Below, in pieces: positions 10,876-22,381 of a stretch of 64,000 nucleotides of DNA (positions are counted from its first letter, which is position 1; every line of letters begins with the position of its first letter). The stretch comes from Tremella fuciformis (lineage: Eukaryota; Basidiomycota; Tremellomycetes; Tremellales; Tremellaceae): NCBI GenBank assembly GCA_032768795.1, contig CP136497.1:1366501-1430500 (forward strand). The letters are read 5' to 3'. The notes beneath the pieces were generated by a model. That model made no database searches. It was not told the DNA's origin and saw nothing but the letters and a program-made list of their open reading frames with translations. The translations under genes and the position numbers were made by a program.

Positions 10876-12693
10876 ATGAGCTTGTCGAGATTCATCAGAA
10901 CGCTCAGCACGTCTACACGCACAATGTCGCCCGCTACACAAGACCTCGCCGTGAGTCCCCCTCCCACCTCCCACTCCGGGGCGTTGCTCACCCGGCCAGT
11001 CTAAACTGGCCAACCCATCCCTCTTGCTGTCCAAGGGATACATCAACGGGCAGTGGGTCGATGCGACCGACAATGAGACTTTCGACGTGATCAACCCGGC
11101 CACGGGCCTCAAGATTGGCCAGAACCCCAACATGCCGCGGGCGCAAGTCTCTGAGGCGATCAAGGCCGCCAAGACCGCCTTCCCCGCCTGGGCCAAGCTC
11201 ACGGCCTACCAGCGCCAGAAGTACCTGCGCGACCTGCACAAGGTCATGCTCGACAACGCGGAGGATCTCGCCATCATCCTGTGTGCGGAGAACGGGAAGC
11301 CCATGGTCGAGGCCAAGGGCGAGATTGCGTATGGTGCTTCGTTCCTCTCGTGGTTCTCGGAAGAGTCCATTAGGTGAGCCACCACCTGCCCAGTTGTGCG
11401 CAAATCTGAAAGATAGGACCTATGGCAGGACCATCCCCTCCCCCTTTCCCACCACCCGTAACCAGGTCATCAGGCAGCCTATCGGTGTCTGCGGTCTCAT
11501 CACCCCCTGGAACTTTCCCAACGCTATGAGTCGGTGTCAATTGAGCTGCAGTGATGCCAGGTAGCTGAGCTTCAGTCACGCGTAAGATGGCTCCAGCCCT
11601 CGCAGCAGGCTGCACGGTCGTCATCAAGGCGCCAGCAGAGACTCCTCTGTCCGCCTTGGCTATGTGCAAGCTTGCGGAGGAGGTCGGCATCCCCGCTGGC
11701 GTCATCAACGTTGTGACCGTCCAGAAGGGCCAGCGCGAAGCGGACTGCGGCCTCGAGCTGTGCGAGAGGTGAGCAGCCCACTCCCGAGCTTGCTACCGGG
11801 ACTGAAGAGCAGCCCGCTCGTCTCCAAGATCTCCTTTACTGGCTCTACGCCCGTCGGCCGGCTTCTCATGAAGCAAAGCAGCTCTACCCTGAAAAAGCTG
11901 TCTTTCGAGCTCGGTGGAAACGCTGCATTCATCATCTTCGATGACGCCGACCTCGAGTTGGCCGTCGCCGGTGTCATCGCCAGCAAGTTCCGTGCTGCTG
12001 GTCAGACCTGCGTTTGCGCGGTAAGCTAAACCCCGCAAAGAATGTATAGGTCCACTGACGACCAGAACCGTATCTTTGTGCACTCGGCAGTGTACCAAAA
12101 GTTCTCCCAATTGCTCGCCGAAAAGGTTGCTGCTTTCAAGGTCGGCAACCCATTCGACGAAGGCGTCAATATCGGGCCGCTCGTCAACGACCGCGGGGTC
12201 GAAAAGGTGGAGCGACACGTCCAGGACGCCGTCTCCCGCGGGGCCAAGGTGCTCGTTGGCGGCAAGCGGATAGACAACAAAGACGAATCCACCTTCTTCG
12301 AGCCGACCGTCATCGTCGACGTACCGAGAGACTGTGCCGTCGCCTCCGAGGAGACCTTTGGACCTCTCGCCGCGCTGTTCGAGTTCTCGGACGAGGCGGA
12401 CGTGATTGCTCGTGCGAACAATACCGAGGTGGGCTTGGCGGGATACTTCTTCACCAAGGACGTGTCGCGGGTGTACCGCGTGGCGGAGCAGCTCGAGGTG
12501 GGCATGGTCGCTGTCAACACGGGCGCCATCGCGCAGGCGTCGATTCCTTTCGGTGGTGTCAAGCAGAGTGGATTCGGACGAGAGGGCGGCCCGACCGGTA
12601 TCGACGAGTTCATGATCGAGAAGGTGAGTCTTTGCATACAGCTGGCCTGGGCTCTAAGCTGACGAACAGCTCATCACCATTGGAGGCATCTGA
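10876..12693 (+). CDS. UGA2: Succinate-semialdehyde dehydrogenase (NAD(P)+)
   Basis: Aldehyde dehydrogenase that oxidises succinate semialdehyde to succinate, the last GABA-shunt step. The ATG at 10876 gives [20 protein letters not shown], a likely mitochondrial presequence. Then [30 protein letters not shown] joined over an intron to [52 protein letters not shown] (catalytic Glu), [13 protein letters not shown] (catalytic Cys within the GQTCVCANR motif of SSADH), and [16 protein letters not shown]. Ends LITIGGI-stop after a last intron. About 500 residues. GABA aminotransferase-like 7363-9039 lies nearby on the same strand. Confidence 0.9.
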
Positions 12694-12785
12694 GTTGCTA
12701 GGACTGTACATACTTGCGTAATATGTATCTGCCCTTTGCATCTGCCTTTGGACTCAGTCTGTCTGACAACACCAGCCTGCATGCC

Positions 12786-14496
12786 CTACAACTTATGCTT
12801 CAACAGCATTGCCGCCTCATCAACCGCCTCCACCGAAGCTCCAGACTGAGCTTCTACAGTCTTCTGCCCCTGGCCCATCGACGCCTGGATGATGTTGACA
12901 TTGGCGTCCAAGCGCTCTTGCGTGAGCCAATACGGCTTGGGTATTGAGGCTTGGAAGGTGTCGACAGCCGCTTGGGGAAGGTCGCCATTAGCTGAAAGCG
13001 TAGCCAGCACCAAATCTGACACGGCATCTGCACAACCAGGAATACGAGGCATGCCTGTGCATCAGTTGAAGTATCCCGGCCAGCGAGCCAGCTTGGCTCA
13101 CCATGCCCCGTGAAGCCGGCGAGCATGAAGACGCCTGGTCTTCCGGGCACCTGGCCCACATACGGTAGCATGTCTGACGAGTAGCCAAGCACTAAACGTC
13201 AGCTCAGACGTCTACCCCTAGAGCGCAATGTTGAACTGACCGCCGCTCCACACCTTGTCGACATTCCCCTTCTCATTCCCATTCCAGTCCACAAAGAATT
13301 TGCGCATGAAGGTCTCAAAGTACTTCCTGGCGCCCGGGATCTCCTCATCATCGTGCTTGTTGTCATACCACAAGTCAAGGTCGCGGAGATAATACGATTT
13401 GGCTCCGCCGAGGATGATACTGCGGTCGCCCTGCCCCGGTATACGCCCACGACCTTGGCGGGGGATGAGGTAATCATTGTCTCCTGTCGAGTGCCGGATA
13501 CCATACGAGTATTTGAGAGGGCCGGGATGATGACCGAGCGTGTAGGACAGCGGAGGGGTGATGGAGCACGCCGTACCGCGTACCGGAATGATGCGGTCCT
13601 TGAACTCTGGCAGGACCGAAGAGGTGTAAGCATTGGTGGCCAGGACGACGGTCCGTGCGGTGATATTTCCACGGGCGGTCTGGACGGTGCACAGACCCTC
13701 CTTTGGCGTCTCGAGACCCAGAGCCGGTGTGTGGGTTTGCAGATTCAGTCCTCTCCGCATCGAAATTTTCGCTACTATCACATTCTCAGCTCTTGTCGTC
13801 ATTTGACGAAGGATGAACTTACGCCCTGCAGCGAGCTTGTAGGGCCAGAGGTGTCCAGCGGGATACGACACGCCCCATCTTGCGCCCTTCATACTCGTCA
13901 CATCTTGTAGACTGTCACTGTCCTCGAGTGTGCGTATATCGCCAGCGCGCACACTGTCGGGAAAGTCGGCCATTCGCGCTTGGAGATCTTTCCGACCTGC
14001 CTCCTCCTCGTCAGAGCCGTAAAACATGTCGAACGCTCTCGTGACGTGCATGTCGCAGTCGAGATCTTCGCGAGCGACGATGTCGGCGTAACGTCCAAGA
14101 GCGGCTTCTTCGAAGCGCAGGACTTGGTCGGCGACGTCCCGACCGTATTTGGCGGCAGTTGCGCGATAGCCAATGTATGTCAAGGGTTTGCAGTGTCCGC
14201 CTGGACTGTCAGCCATGTGTCGGTACCTCATATGTGAGCACACCATTCCTAGCGGTAGCACTTCCGCAGAACTCGTCCGCCTCGAGCATGACCACTTGCA
14301 AAGGTTGAGTTGCTTTTGTGCATAAGTGGTATGCTGTCATACAACCCGCCAGTCCGCTGCCGATGACCACCACATCTGCGCTGGCAGGCATCGGCGTCGT
14401 TCGTGCATTCTGCAGCTCGGGGTCCCTCTCTGAGAGCCAGAATGACTCTGTACGATTCGGGACAGGCAGAAGGGGCTCGGCCGCCTGGCTGGACAT
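12786..14496 (-). CDS. FAD-dependent oxidoreductase (DAO family)
   Basis: Flavoprotein of the D-amino-acid oxidase/glycine oxidase fold. Begins at the ATG at 14494-14496 (MSSQAAEPLLP); the frame extends further upstream but has no ATG. The dinucleotide-binding motif is ADVVVIGSGLAGCMTAYHL, followed by LEADEFCGSATARNG. After an intron come GGHCKPLTYIGYRATA, a substrate domain with GVSYPAGHLWPYKLA, TVVLATNAYTSSVLPEFKDRI, and a C-terminal FAD contact GYSSDMLPYVGQVPGRPGVFMLAGFTGHG. About 510 residues. It is a distant relative of the oxidase at 55583 (same layout ADVVIIGSGISG and FNGHG). Fungal members oxidise amines or amino acids; the substrate is unknown. Divergent from the permease at 15080. 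Confidence 0.87.
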
Positions 14497-15079
14497 CTCG
14501 TTGCGGGCCAAAGGTGGTGCTCGCCCTGTCTGCGCGAAGGTCGGACTCGTTCTGCGAAGCGTCAAGGTCCTCGTCGGCTAACCCTGATCTCCTTGCAATG
14601 GGCTAAGCGTCGTCTGACACGTCGGTGTCAGACCCAATCGGATGATCCGCTCTACCTCGAGTGTGCGAGACAAGACCGGTGACCCCGCCTATACTGGTGA
14701 GCATCCGCTCGCCTCAGTCCGAGATCTGGATCTGTCCAAGCGCCGCGTACCTGGCATGTGTCCACGCCTCCAGGGGTTTGACGATCTCGTGTCGGACATG
14801 TGACCTCCCGAAAATTGTTCCGGGAAACCCAATAGACCCGGAACGACGATCGGCGTTTGTTCGCTTTTACACTGGCAGGCCAAGGCGCGTTCGACCAATC
14901 GCGGTGGACATGGGCATGTGGGCAGAGCAGAGATAGATGAGCAGACGTAATACAGCAGCCTAAGCGTCGGCTGAGGATGTGGGGTAGGGGAGCAAGTATG
15001 TACGACGGCGGAGGAGACGAGATATAAGATTGCAGAGACTTGAGTCGATGGTCCAACTCGCCAACACACCACAAGCAAC
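14497..15079. other. Intergenic, divergent promoters (FAD oxidase / UNC93-like permease)
   Basis: No gene. A TATA-like TATAAG at 15023-15028 lies 52-57 bp before the permease ATG. Confidence 0.45.
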
Positions 15080-16748
15080 ATGGAGCCCGGCAAAGAGCAC
15101 CAAGGCGACATCTACACCGCACCCGTCTTGCACGATGAGACGCACAATGAGGTGCAGGTGCTGCCTGTGCCCGAGGCGCCCAAGTCGAAATGGGCAGCAC
15201 TGTACCGCAGCTCCCTCTTCCAAATCTGTGTCGTGTCTGCGCTCGCTTTCTGTGGCCCAGCCATGGCTGATGCCATCTCTGGCCTGGGAGGCGGTGGTCA
15301 GGCGACCCCATACACCGTCAGTAAGTGGCCCCTCTGAGCTGATGACACGACTTGTGCTGACCGGGAGGCGCTGCTCAGGCTGCATCGTATGCTGCCACAG
15401 CTGTCGTGTCTCTGCTCGGCGGACCTCTGGCGTCCCGCATGGGTCTGAAGACCATGCTTATCCTCGGTGCGGCCACGTTCGCCATCAACGGCAGTGCCTA
15501 CTACGTCAACTCCAAGTACGGTGTTCAGTGGTGGCTTATCGTCGGTCGTACCATTTACGGGGTAAGCACAGTGTATTTGGCTGCTCTGATCCCTGCTGAC
15601 GCCCAGGCGGGCTTCGGGTTCTGGTATGTCGCCGAGGCGGCCATCATCCTGAGTTACCCCGAGGAGAGCCGTCGTGGTCTCTACCTCGCCATCTGGGTCG
15701 GCTCGCGCAATCTCGGGCAGCTCGTCGGCGGATCCATCTCCCTTGCACGGAAGTGAGTAGACTTTCTAAACGCTATTCCCCATACTGACTCCTAGTGCCA
15801 AGCACATCGCCGCTGGTGCCATCGCCACGAGCACTTACCTTATTTTCGTCGCGATCGAAGGGGTCGGGTTCCCCGTCTCGTTTCTCATCTCGCCGCCCGA
15901 GAAGGTGCGCAGGAGCGACGGCGTCCCGATCATCCTCGCGGCCCGCCAGCCCTGGCGCACCGAGATCAAGATTTTCTGGAAGGCATTTACGCACCCGCGC
16001 ATGCTCATGCTCATGCCGATGGCGTTCTACTCGTACTTCTACGGCGGACCCCTGTCGACCTATCTCACTTTGTTCTTCGGCGTGCGCGCCCGAGCGCTGT
16101 CGTCCTTCATTGTCCCGAGCGCCATCATCATCTTCACCGGATTGTACGGCCGGCTTCTGCTCGACTCGAAACGCCTTACCCAGCGCCAGAGGGCTTACAT
16201 CGGTTTTGCAGTGTTCATGCTGCCTTCGCTCGCGTGCTTCGGGTGGCTGCTTTCCAATGAGCATCGGTTCCTCAACATGAGCCCGGTGCCCAAGTACGAC
16301 ATCTACACCGCAGGATGGGCCAACGCGTACATGCCCTTCTGGATCATGCAGATCTGCGGTTATCTCTGCCAGACCGTGAGTCTTCTCGCCAGGACCACAA
16401 GACCTGATGGCTGATCTGTAGTGGATTTACTGGCTCATCTCGTGCTTTGCTATCGATGTGCAGGGCAACGCGCGCAACGGCGGTATCTTCCGGTGTGTCG
16501 AGGCCGTTGGCCAAGCGGTGTCATATGGGATCAACTCGAACGTCTCGGCAAAGATCATCCCTCTGTGAGTATTGCCAGCTTTCCGTGTCTTTGGCGCTTC
16601 GCTGACCAACAGGTCGCTCAACTTGGCCATTGGCGTCTTCTGTATCCCCTTCACCGTTATGGTCATCCGGCAGGTTCCTACCTGGCGCGAGGACTCGGCG
16701 GAACATGCTGCCGCCGTCGTCGATGACAAGGAGCGCGAGGCCGCTTGA
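15080..16748 (+). CDS. MFS permease, UNC93-like
   Basis: Membrane transporter of the UNC93-like MFS group found widely in fungi. MEPGKEHQGD start and a short acidic tail, then FQICVVSALAFCGPAMADAI and SGLGGGGQATPYTV, which is characteristic of the group, VVSLLGGPLASRMGLKTML, GFWYVAEAAIILSYPEESRR, NLGQLVGGSISLA, SYFYGGPLSTYLTLFFGVRA and GGIFRCVEAVGQAVSYGINS. Ends EDSAEHAAAVVDDKEREAA. About 470 residues and 11-12 membrane segments. Five or six short introns. Cargo unknown for the fungal group. It is divergent from the FAD oxidase and convergent with the Zn2Cys6 factor at 16935, which could regulate both. Confidence 0.85.
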
Positions 16749-16934
16749 GCGCGACAGTAAGGATGACGAGGGAGTCGTGACAAAGCGGATATGCGAGCAT
16801 TGCTGGAGATTTGTAGGGCGTTCTGGCTTGTAGAAAGTGCGACCTGCGACTAGATTGTAGAAGCATTACAGAGTCCGCGGCGGGGTGATGAAGATGGTAC
16901 ATGCATCGCAGCAACATCGTCGCTGGCAAGATAA

Positions 16935-19532
16935 TCATATCAACAGGGCATACCTGCCCAAACGCTTCATCGCCACATCCCAAGGGAGCTTCCCCTCACC
17001 CGAATCGATACAACGCCACTGCTCCTCGATGACTGCCCGCTGTCCGTCAGCGGACAGCTACTAGCGGGTGCTCGTTACTCACGCCGACCTCCAGGTCCTC
17101 GCAATAGTCCCCCTTGAGAGCATCGCACAGCGACGTGACCTTTTCCCGGACAGGGGGCAAGCAAAATGTCCCAGCGATCAGGAGCGGCCACATGAGCATG
17201 ACCGACATGCGCATGGCTGCGGCTTCGCTGATGAGTTCCAACACGTGATCGACGCAAGTGACAATTTGCTGATGGACCGTGGGCTCTTCCAGTATCTGCG
17301 TCCCTGTCAGACGTGCAGCCAGGTCAGGGGCGAAAGGCTCACATCTGCCATGATGAAGATGACCGCCATGTACTTGTAGATGTAGTCGCCGCACTGCTCA
17401 TCAGTATCCACTCAGGGTATCCGCGGTGATACTTACGGTGACCCGGACATGTTGAGGGAGCTGAGAAAGACTCTTTCCCCAGATGTCCAGCTCGACAAGG
17501 AGGCACTGGCTTTCCCGCACAAAATGCTGTACGATGTCTGGCATCTCGTCGTTCTCGCCTTTGATGCGGATTCCTAAGCGGCGCTTCTTCGAGTCCAAAA
17601 CCGCGATCCTGGCCATTAGCCAGTATTCCTAGTCCGAATTAAGTCGGCGAGCTCACCTGGCCATCAGGTCCACCATCGCCCTGGACACCCCAAACGTTCG
17701 CTCGACCGATTCCCACTCCCATCGAGTCTGCGAGGTCTCGACACTGTCAAACCACCATGTATCGTAGTTGCCCAGCAGCATCGGCTCCTTGCCCGTGATG
17801 AAAGAGCCTGAGATCAGCTCTGATCAGAGGAACCTGACGCGGACTGACTGAACATGTCGTGCGTCGCAAGATTCTCCAGTAGGAAGCGACGAGTAAAAGA
17901 GTAGTCGGACCCAGCGAGCATGGCTTGCGGGCCGCCCTTCTTGTTGATGAAGTTGAGGGCAAAATCCAGGTTATCCCGCCAAGACGGATCGGCAGAGATG
18001 ACATCGCGAATGCAGAGCAAGGTGCAAGCGGCAAGGACACTGTCGACTGCACCATCAGACCACCACGTAAAACTCGCCTTGCGAGGCGAAGGGACTAACC
18101 CGTTTCTGTCCCGCAGTCTCCGGTCGCGGCCAAGAGCACATCCGCCAAAGCAGCCTTCTTGAACTTTCCCCCGAGCTCCTTGAGCTTGAGCCACCGTTCC
18201 TCCCACCCAACGACCTCCTCCCGAAGCAACTCCTTGACCTCGTAGGCAAAGTGATGAACGCTGATGCTGAGCACACTCATGCGTATGGCGGCGGCCGCAG
18301 GTGAGGTGGTGTCGAGCAGCCTGAGGGGGGTGCAGAGAGTGAGGAGAGGGTTTGGGCCGATGTTGCCCATGGTCACTAGGATACGGGATGCCGTGTTGCA
18401 GTAGTGATGGAAAAGGGAGCGGGCGGTATGGGAGGGGAAGGCGTTCGATAGGACGTCGGTGTTGACTTGGGCTAGGTCTGGCCAGATCTGCTGCCGATTG
18501 GAGGGCCCGAATTCGAACAGGTCGACATCGTTGGAGTACGCCCTGGATGTCAGCTACGAATAGCCGCTACCGGACAAAGCGAGATTCCACAAGTCTCGTC
18601 CCCGGACTTACTCCAAGATGCTCTCCACCATCAACAGACGCGGATTTGGCGGAGCGAGGTACACCTCGGGCTGAGAGGCTCGTTGCATTCTCTTTCGCTT
18701 TCTGCGATTGGCAAGCAAAGACCTATCGAGGTTTTCATAGGGTGGCTTGCTGCGCTGAGAGGGACGAGGCGTGGTGGCGGGATCCGTTGGGGACACGGTG
18801 GTCGTAGGCGAGACTACCGGCGGGAGAGTCGCAACAAAGGACATGAAGTCGTCCATGACCCCCATGTCTGGTATGCCCTGACAGTAAGCATCACAAATAC
18901 CACAACGTCCCCCTCACTGAGGTCCATTCGCTGTCCATATTGAGCGGAGACCGCGGCATACGTCCAGCTTGAGTGGACGGCCCAGCCATATTGAACACAT
19001 CTGGCCCATTGCCAGCCATCATCAAGCCGTTCTGCGGTCCGCCCGAAATTACAGACAGAGGGCCCCCACCGGATGCTGGAGCCGCCGAAGCTGGCGGTGC
19101 AGTCGGTGTTGAATCGGCCGTCGAGCTCTCATTCCCAGCGGAAGAAGCTTTCCGCTTGCTGCCGGACGACCGCTGGCTCCCCGAGTTGCTCTTAGGTGGC
19201 GGGAACTCGCAGTGTCGCTGAGCGGCAATGCAGCGCAGACAGGTAGGGGTCGTCTCGTCGCATTTGACCTTTTGCTTGCGGCACGCGAGGCATCCGTTGG
19301 TGCTACGAGTGAACTTGACTCGTTCCGGCTGACGATTGCCGTTTGCTGCCTGCTGTTGTCAGCCACAGACCACGCACGGGCGGGACTGCTAACAGCTTGG
19401 TCTAGAACGGCGCTGGCTCTACCGGCGTCGATGATCCGGCCTGGAAGTCAGCTACTGCCAAATCGTCTCCTGAACTCAAGCGAGCTCACGAGCTTGTCTC
19501 GAGAGCTCGGCGTAGTCCAGGTGCACAGACAT
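16935..19532 (-). CDS. Zn2Cys6 transcription factor (Fungal_trans_2 type)
   Basis: Nuclear regulator. Three small first exons join to MSVHLDYAELSRQARRII, then QPERVKFTRSTNGCLACRKQ and VKCDETTPTCLRCIAAQRHC, a binuclear zinc cluster with spacing CX2CX6CX6CX2CX6C. A low-complexity Ser/Gly/Ala linker follows. The middle and C-terminal domain fits Fungal_trans_2: LFHHYCNTASRILVTMGNIG, NPLLTLCTPLRLLD, AIRMSVLSISVHHFAYEV, SYSFTRRFLLENLATHDMFS, MLLGNYDTWWFDSVE, and the C-terminal helix IEEQWRCIDSGEGKLPWDVA. About eight introns; ends at TGA 16935-16937. About 680 residues. Likely a pathway-specific activator of a neighbour; target not known. Confidence 0.88.
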
Positions 19533-19890
19533 GGACGCTAGCTAGGCTTGGGCGCATACCTTGACTGTAAATGAACGGCGAACTGCTCGACCAGCAAAGC
19601 CATGGAGATGGGAGCCGGCTGAATTGCCTAAACAGGCAATTCGTTCCGATAACGGCGGACCGGCGGACTTGAGGTCGGCCAAGGGGCTGTTTGTAGTTGC
19701 GACCTCATCTGGCTGTTTGCGCTTCGATAATATACACTCGCGAGTCAAAGCGGGTCGATGTGTGCGCGCACGGAAGTGGTCAAAGGATGGTCTCCACCGC
19801 GCGACACACACGCTCGTGTGCATACATACTCTCCCGCTGAATCAACCACATTCATCGGCACAAAAGGGCGACACAATTTACGTCTACAAT
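19533..19890. other. Intergenic upstream of Zn2Cys6 factor
   Basis: Leader and promoter of the leftward regulator. It contains a short inverted repeat, GAATTGCCTAAACAGGCAATTC at about 19620 (9-bp arms, 4-nt loop). No gene. Confidence 0.5.
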
Positions 19891-20889
19891 CTAATTGCCC
19901 TCGCCAAGCAGGAACTTGTCGTCCTGCTCCTTGAGGTAGTCTTCGTAGGTCTGGCTCACGTACTTGACCTTGAGATCCTCAGGCATCATGACATCGCCCA
20001 ACCCGGAGGCATAGGGGAACTCGAAGACGAACGCGTACGGCTCGATCAGCTCGAGAGGGTAGCCGGTCGCCTTCTGCAGCTCAACGAGCGAGACTTGATG
20101 GGGGAGGTAATCCTTTCCGGTGAGAAGGGACCAGGTCCGGAAGTACTCCTGAACAGGGCGGGCGGTGTCGTACGCCAGGAGCTTCGAGCCGGGCTTCTCG
20201 TCCTCAATCAGGGCGCGAACGAACGGGCCGACGGACTTGCGAGGATTGATGATGGGTAGCACGGTCGACTCGGCTCCAGGAAGGAGTGCGATGTACTTGC
20301 CCGAAGCCGGGTCTCTCTGAGGCCGAAGCAGAGGGGAGTCGCTGTACCCTCCGACGTAGATGAACGAGGCCTTGCTCGCCAAGCCATCGGGTCCGGCGTG
20401 CTTCTCGAGGATGTAGTCGACAACAGAAGCTTTGGACTCCCAGTGGAAGGACTTGGCGTACTTGCCATTGCTGGCCTTGGAAGGGGAGGCGAGAGCCGAA
20501 TAGACGTAACGCTCCAGGGTGGAGACCTTGGCTGCGGCATCGGCGGCGTTGATACCCTGCTGCTTCTCGGTGTTGTGGGCTTGCTGCAGGGCGGCGGCAG
20601 AGTCGAGACCGGCAGCCATGGCGCCCCCGAAGAGCGCGCCAAAGTCGGTGTTGACGAAGATGGCATGCGCTCCTTTGAATGCGGTTTCCAGAGTGGCGGG
20701 GTCGTTCAAGTCGATGGCGATCACCTCGGCCCCGGCGGCTGTCAGTGCTTTGGCCTTGTCGGAGGTCGTTGAACGGGTCAACACTCGGACATGCCAGCCT
20801 GGGACGGCGAGGAAGGTGTTGCTGACAGAGCTACCTTGGTTGCCGGTGCCACCGACAATGGCGATGGTCTTCTTGTTGGGTGCACTCAT
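19891..20889 (-). CDS. NmrA-like NAD(P)-binding protein
   Basis: Intronless, 332 residues, from MSAPNKK. The Rossmann motif IAIVGGTGNQGSSVSNTFL (GGTGNQGSSV) is the NmrA/HSCARG signature, followed by HVRVLTRSTTSDKAKAL, EVIAIDLNDPATLETAF and GAHAIFVNTDFG. Next come ERYVYSALASPSKAS and FHWESKASVVDYILEKH, then FIYVGGYSD. NmrA proteins bind dinucleotides but often lack catalytic residues and act as redox-sensitive repressors of GATA nitrogen factors; others are isoflavone-reductase-like enzymes. The frame extends upstream only to a GTG, so the ATG at 20887-20889 is chosen. Divergent from the bZIP gene. Confidence 0.9.
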   Translation of the reverse strand: MSAPNKKTIAIVGGTGNQGSSVSNTFLAVPGWHVRVLTRSTTSDKAKALTAAGAEVIAIDLNDPATLETAFKGAHAIFVNTDFGALFGGAMAAGLDSAAALQQAHNTEKQQGINAADAAAKVSTLERYVYSALASPSKASNGKYAKSFHWESKASVVDYILEKHAGPDGLASKASFIYVGGYSDSPLLRPQRDPASGKYIALLPGAESTVLPIINPRKSVGPFVRALIEDEKPGSKLLAYDTARPVQEYFRTWSLLTGKDYLPHQVSLVELQKATGYPLELIEPYAFVFEFPYASGLGDVMMPEDLKVKYVSQTYEDYLKEQDDKFLLGEGN

Positions 20890-21252
20890 CTTGTGCGTTC
20901 GCGGACTCGTGAGCTTGACGAAGAGCGGCGGGAGAGGGGGATTGGTCAGGTCATCTTGCACATCGCACGAGGTTCATATACCTTGCGAGGGGTGAGATGC
21001 ATATGCTGGCTTATGAGGATGATCAATCATAGCCGTGTTAACAGCTGCCTTGTCGACGCAGTAAAGCAGATGGATTATGGGAAGGGTTGCCACTCTGGCG
21101 GTCGGACATCAACTGGCTTATTTCTGGCTTACCCCACACCTTCACTCGGCTTAGCTGACGTCTTGACACACCCTTTCGCTCACTTTTATTCCATCACTCC
21201 GTCTGCATAAGCTACAGCATAAGCCCAAGCGATCCGTCAGCCATCCGCTGGG
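20890..21252. other. Intergenic, divergent promoters (NmrA / bZIP)
   Basis: No gene. Contains ordinary non-coding sequence with a few GATA and TATC words. Confidence 0.4.
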
Positions 21253-22380
21253 ATGGGTAAGCAGGCCGGCGGTCTCGCTGGCCGCCATGGGAAGAAGCGC
21301 GTCTTGACTGCCGCTCGAAGGGAGCAGAACCGTCTGGCTCAGAGGGTTTGGCGTGAGTGCTGGGCGGCCCTCACGAGCAAAGACCCAGCTTACATCCATC
21401 AGGTCAGAAGCAGCGCAGCGGCAAGAAGGGCGAGAATGACACTGGATCAGCAGGCGAGGGCGATGCGGCTGGGGCTCGTGCCGATCATGCTGGAAGCGAT
21501 GATAGGGGCGTGCTCGACCTGGGACCCGGTATGAACGATGTACGTCGAGACCATCAACACTCATCACATGCTCATATTCTCGTAGCTGTTGGACTCTGCG
21601 GCAGCCTGCCCGCTTGCATCATGCTTTTCAGAGGTGACCTTCGCGAAGCCCTCTACTGCAGCTCCGACCTCATCTCCACACGGCCCCTTCCACTCCATCG
21701 CACCTTCGACCATGAAGCAGACCCACAACGACAACCAGTTCGCCTCAATCGAAGCCAATTCGACCAACGCTCTCGCTCCCTTTGTGTCTCCCACTCCCGC
21801 GCGCATCATGACTCCCATCGACAATCTCCTCTTCCTTGCCTTACTCGACAACGCCCTGGCATTGGGGTTCGACCTGACCAACTTCACCACATGCTCTCCC
21901 GCCGCCCTATCGCCCTTCTACCGCGAAGACGTATCCCCCTCCGATGACCCGCAAACACTCCTCGCGACCGCCTACTCTCCTTCAGATGCCCGGCCCTACC
22001 CCCCTCTCAGCCTACAGCATTCGGGCCCAACATGCTGCAACCTCTCCGCATTTCCGGACAAGCCGCGCTCTTTACCTCAAAGCCTACAACCGACCCTCTC
22101 GCAGATCCTGATCCCCCATCACCCGTCGCTGGACCTTGTGCCCCTGCCGACCCTTCGGGACCGCGCTCTTCAGCTGTCTGCCATCATGCCTCGGAGTTTC
22201 AGCATCTGGGGTCTCTTGCACGACATCTTGATGCACGGTGGACTCAGTATCTGGGCTACAGCGGACGATGGGTGCTCCGATATCGATCTTAGCAAGTATC
22301 AGGCTTGGGATGAGAGGAGATGGGTCGCCGCGCCTTGGTTTGAGAAAAAGTGGAAGCTTGCCGTCAACGCATGGGGATAG
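21253..22380 (+). CDS. bZIP transcription factor with DUF3425 domain
   Basis: Three exons. Exon 1 gives a basic region (KKRVLTAARREQNRLAQRVWR) that joins across a 48-nt intron to QKQRSGKKGENDTGSAGEGD; the leucine zipper is weak or absent. A second intron (GTACGT donor) separates PGMND from LLDSAAACPLAS. The C-terminal half matches DUF3425: MTPIDNLLFLALLDNALALG, HHPSLDLVPLPTLRDRALQL, SFSIWGLLHDILMHGGLSIW and WVAAPWFEKKWKLAVNAWG. About 340 residues. Such factors are common in filamentous fungi and often sit near accessory metabolism genes. Targets unknown. Confidence 0.82.
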
Positions 22381-22381
22381 A

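Noticed and set aside
14497..14565. N-terminal extension of the FAD oxidase
   Set aside because: The longer frame begins at a TTG; the first ATG is at 14494-14496 and leads directly into the family N-terminus.
20890..20961. Longer N-terminus for the NmrA-like protein
   Set aside because: Begins at GTG; the ATG at 20887-20889 is followed by the usual short lead to the Rossmann motif.
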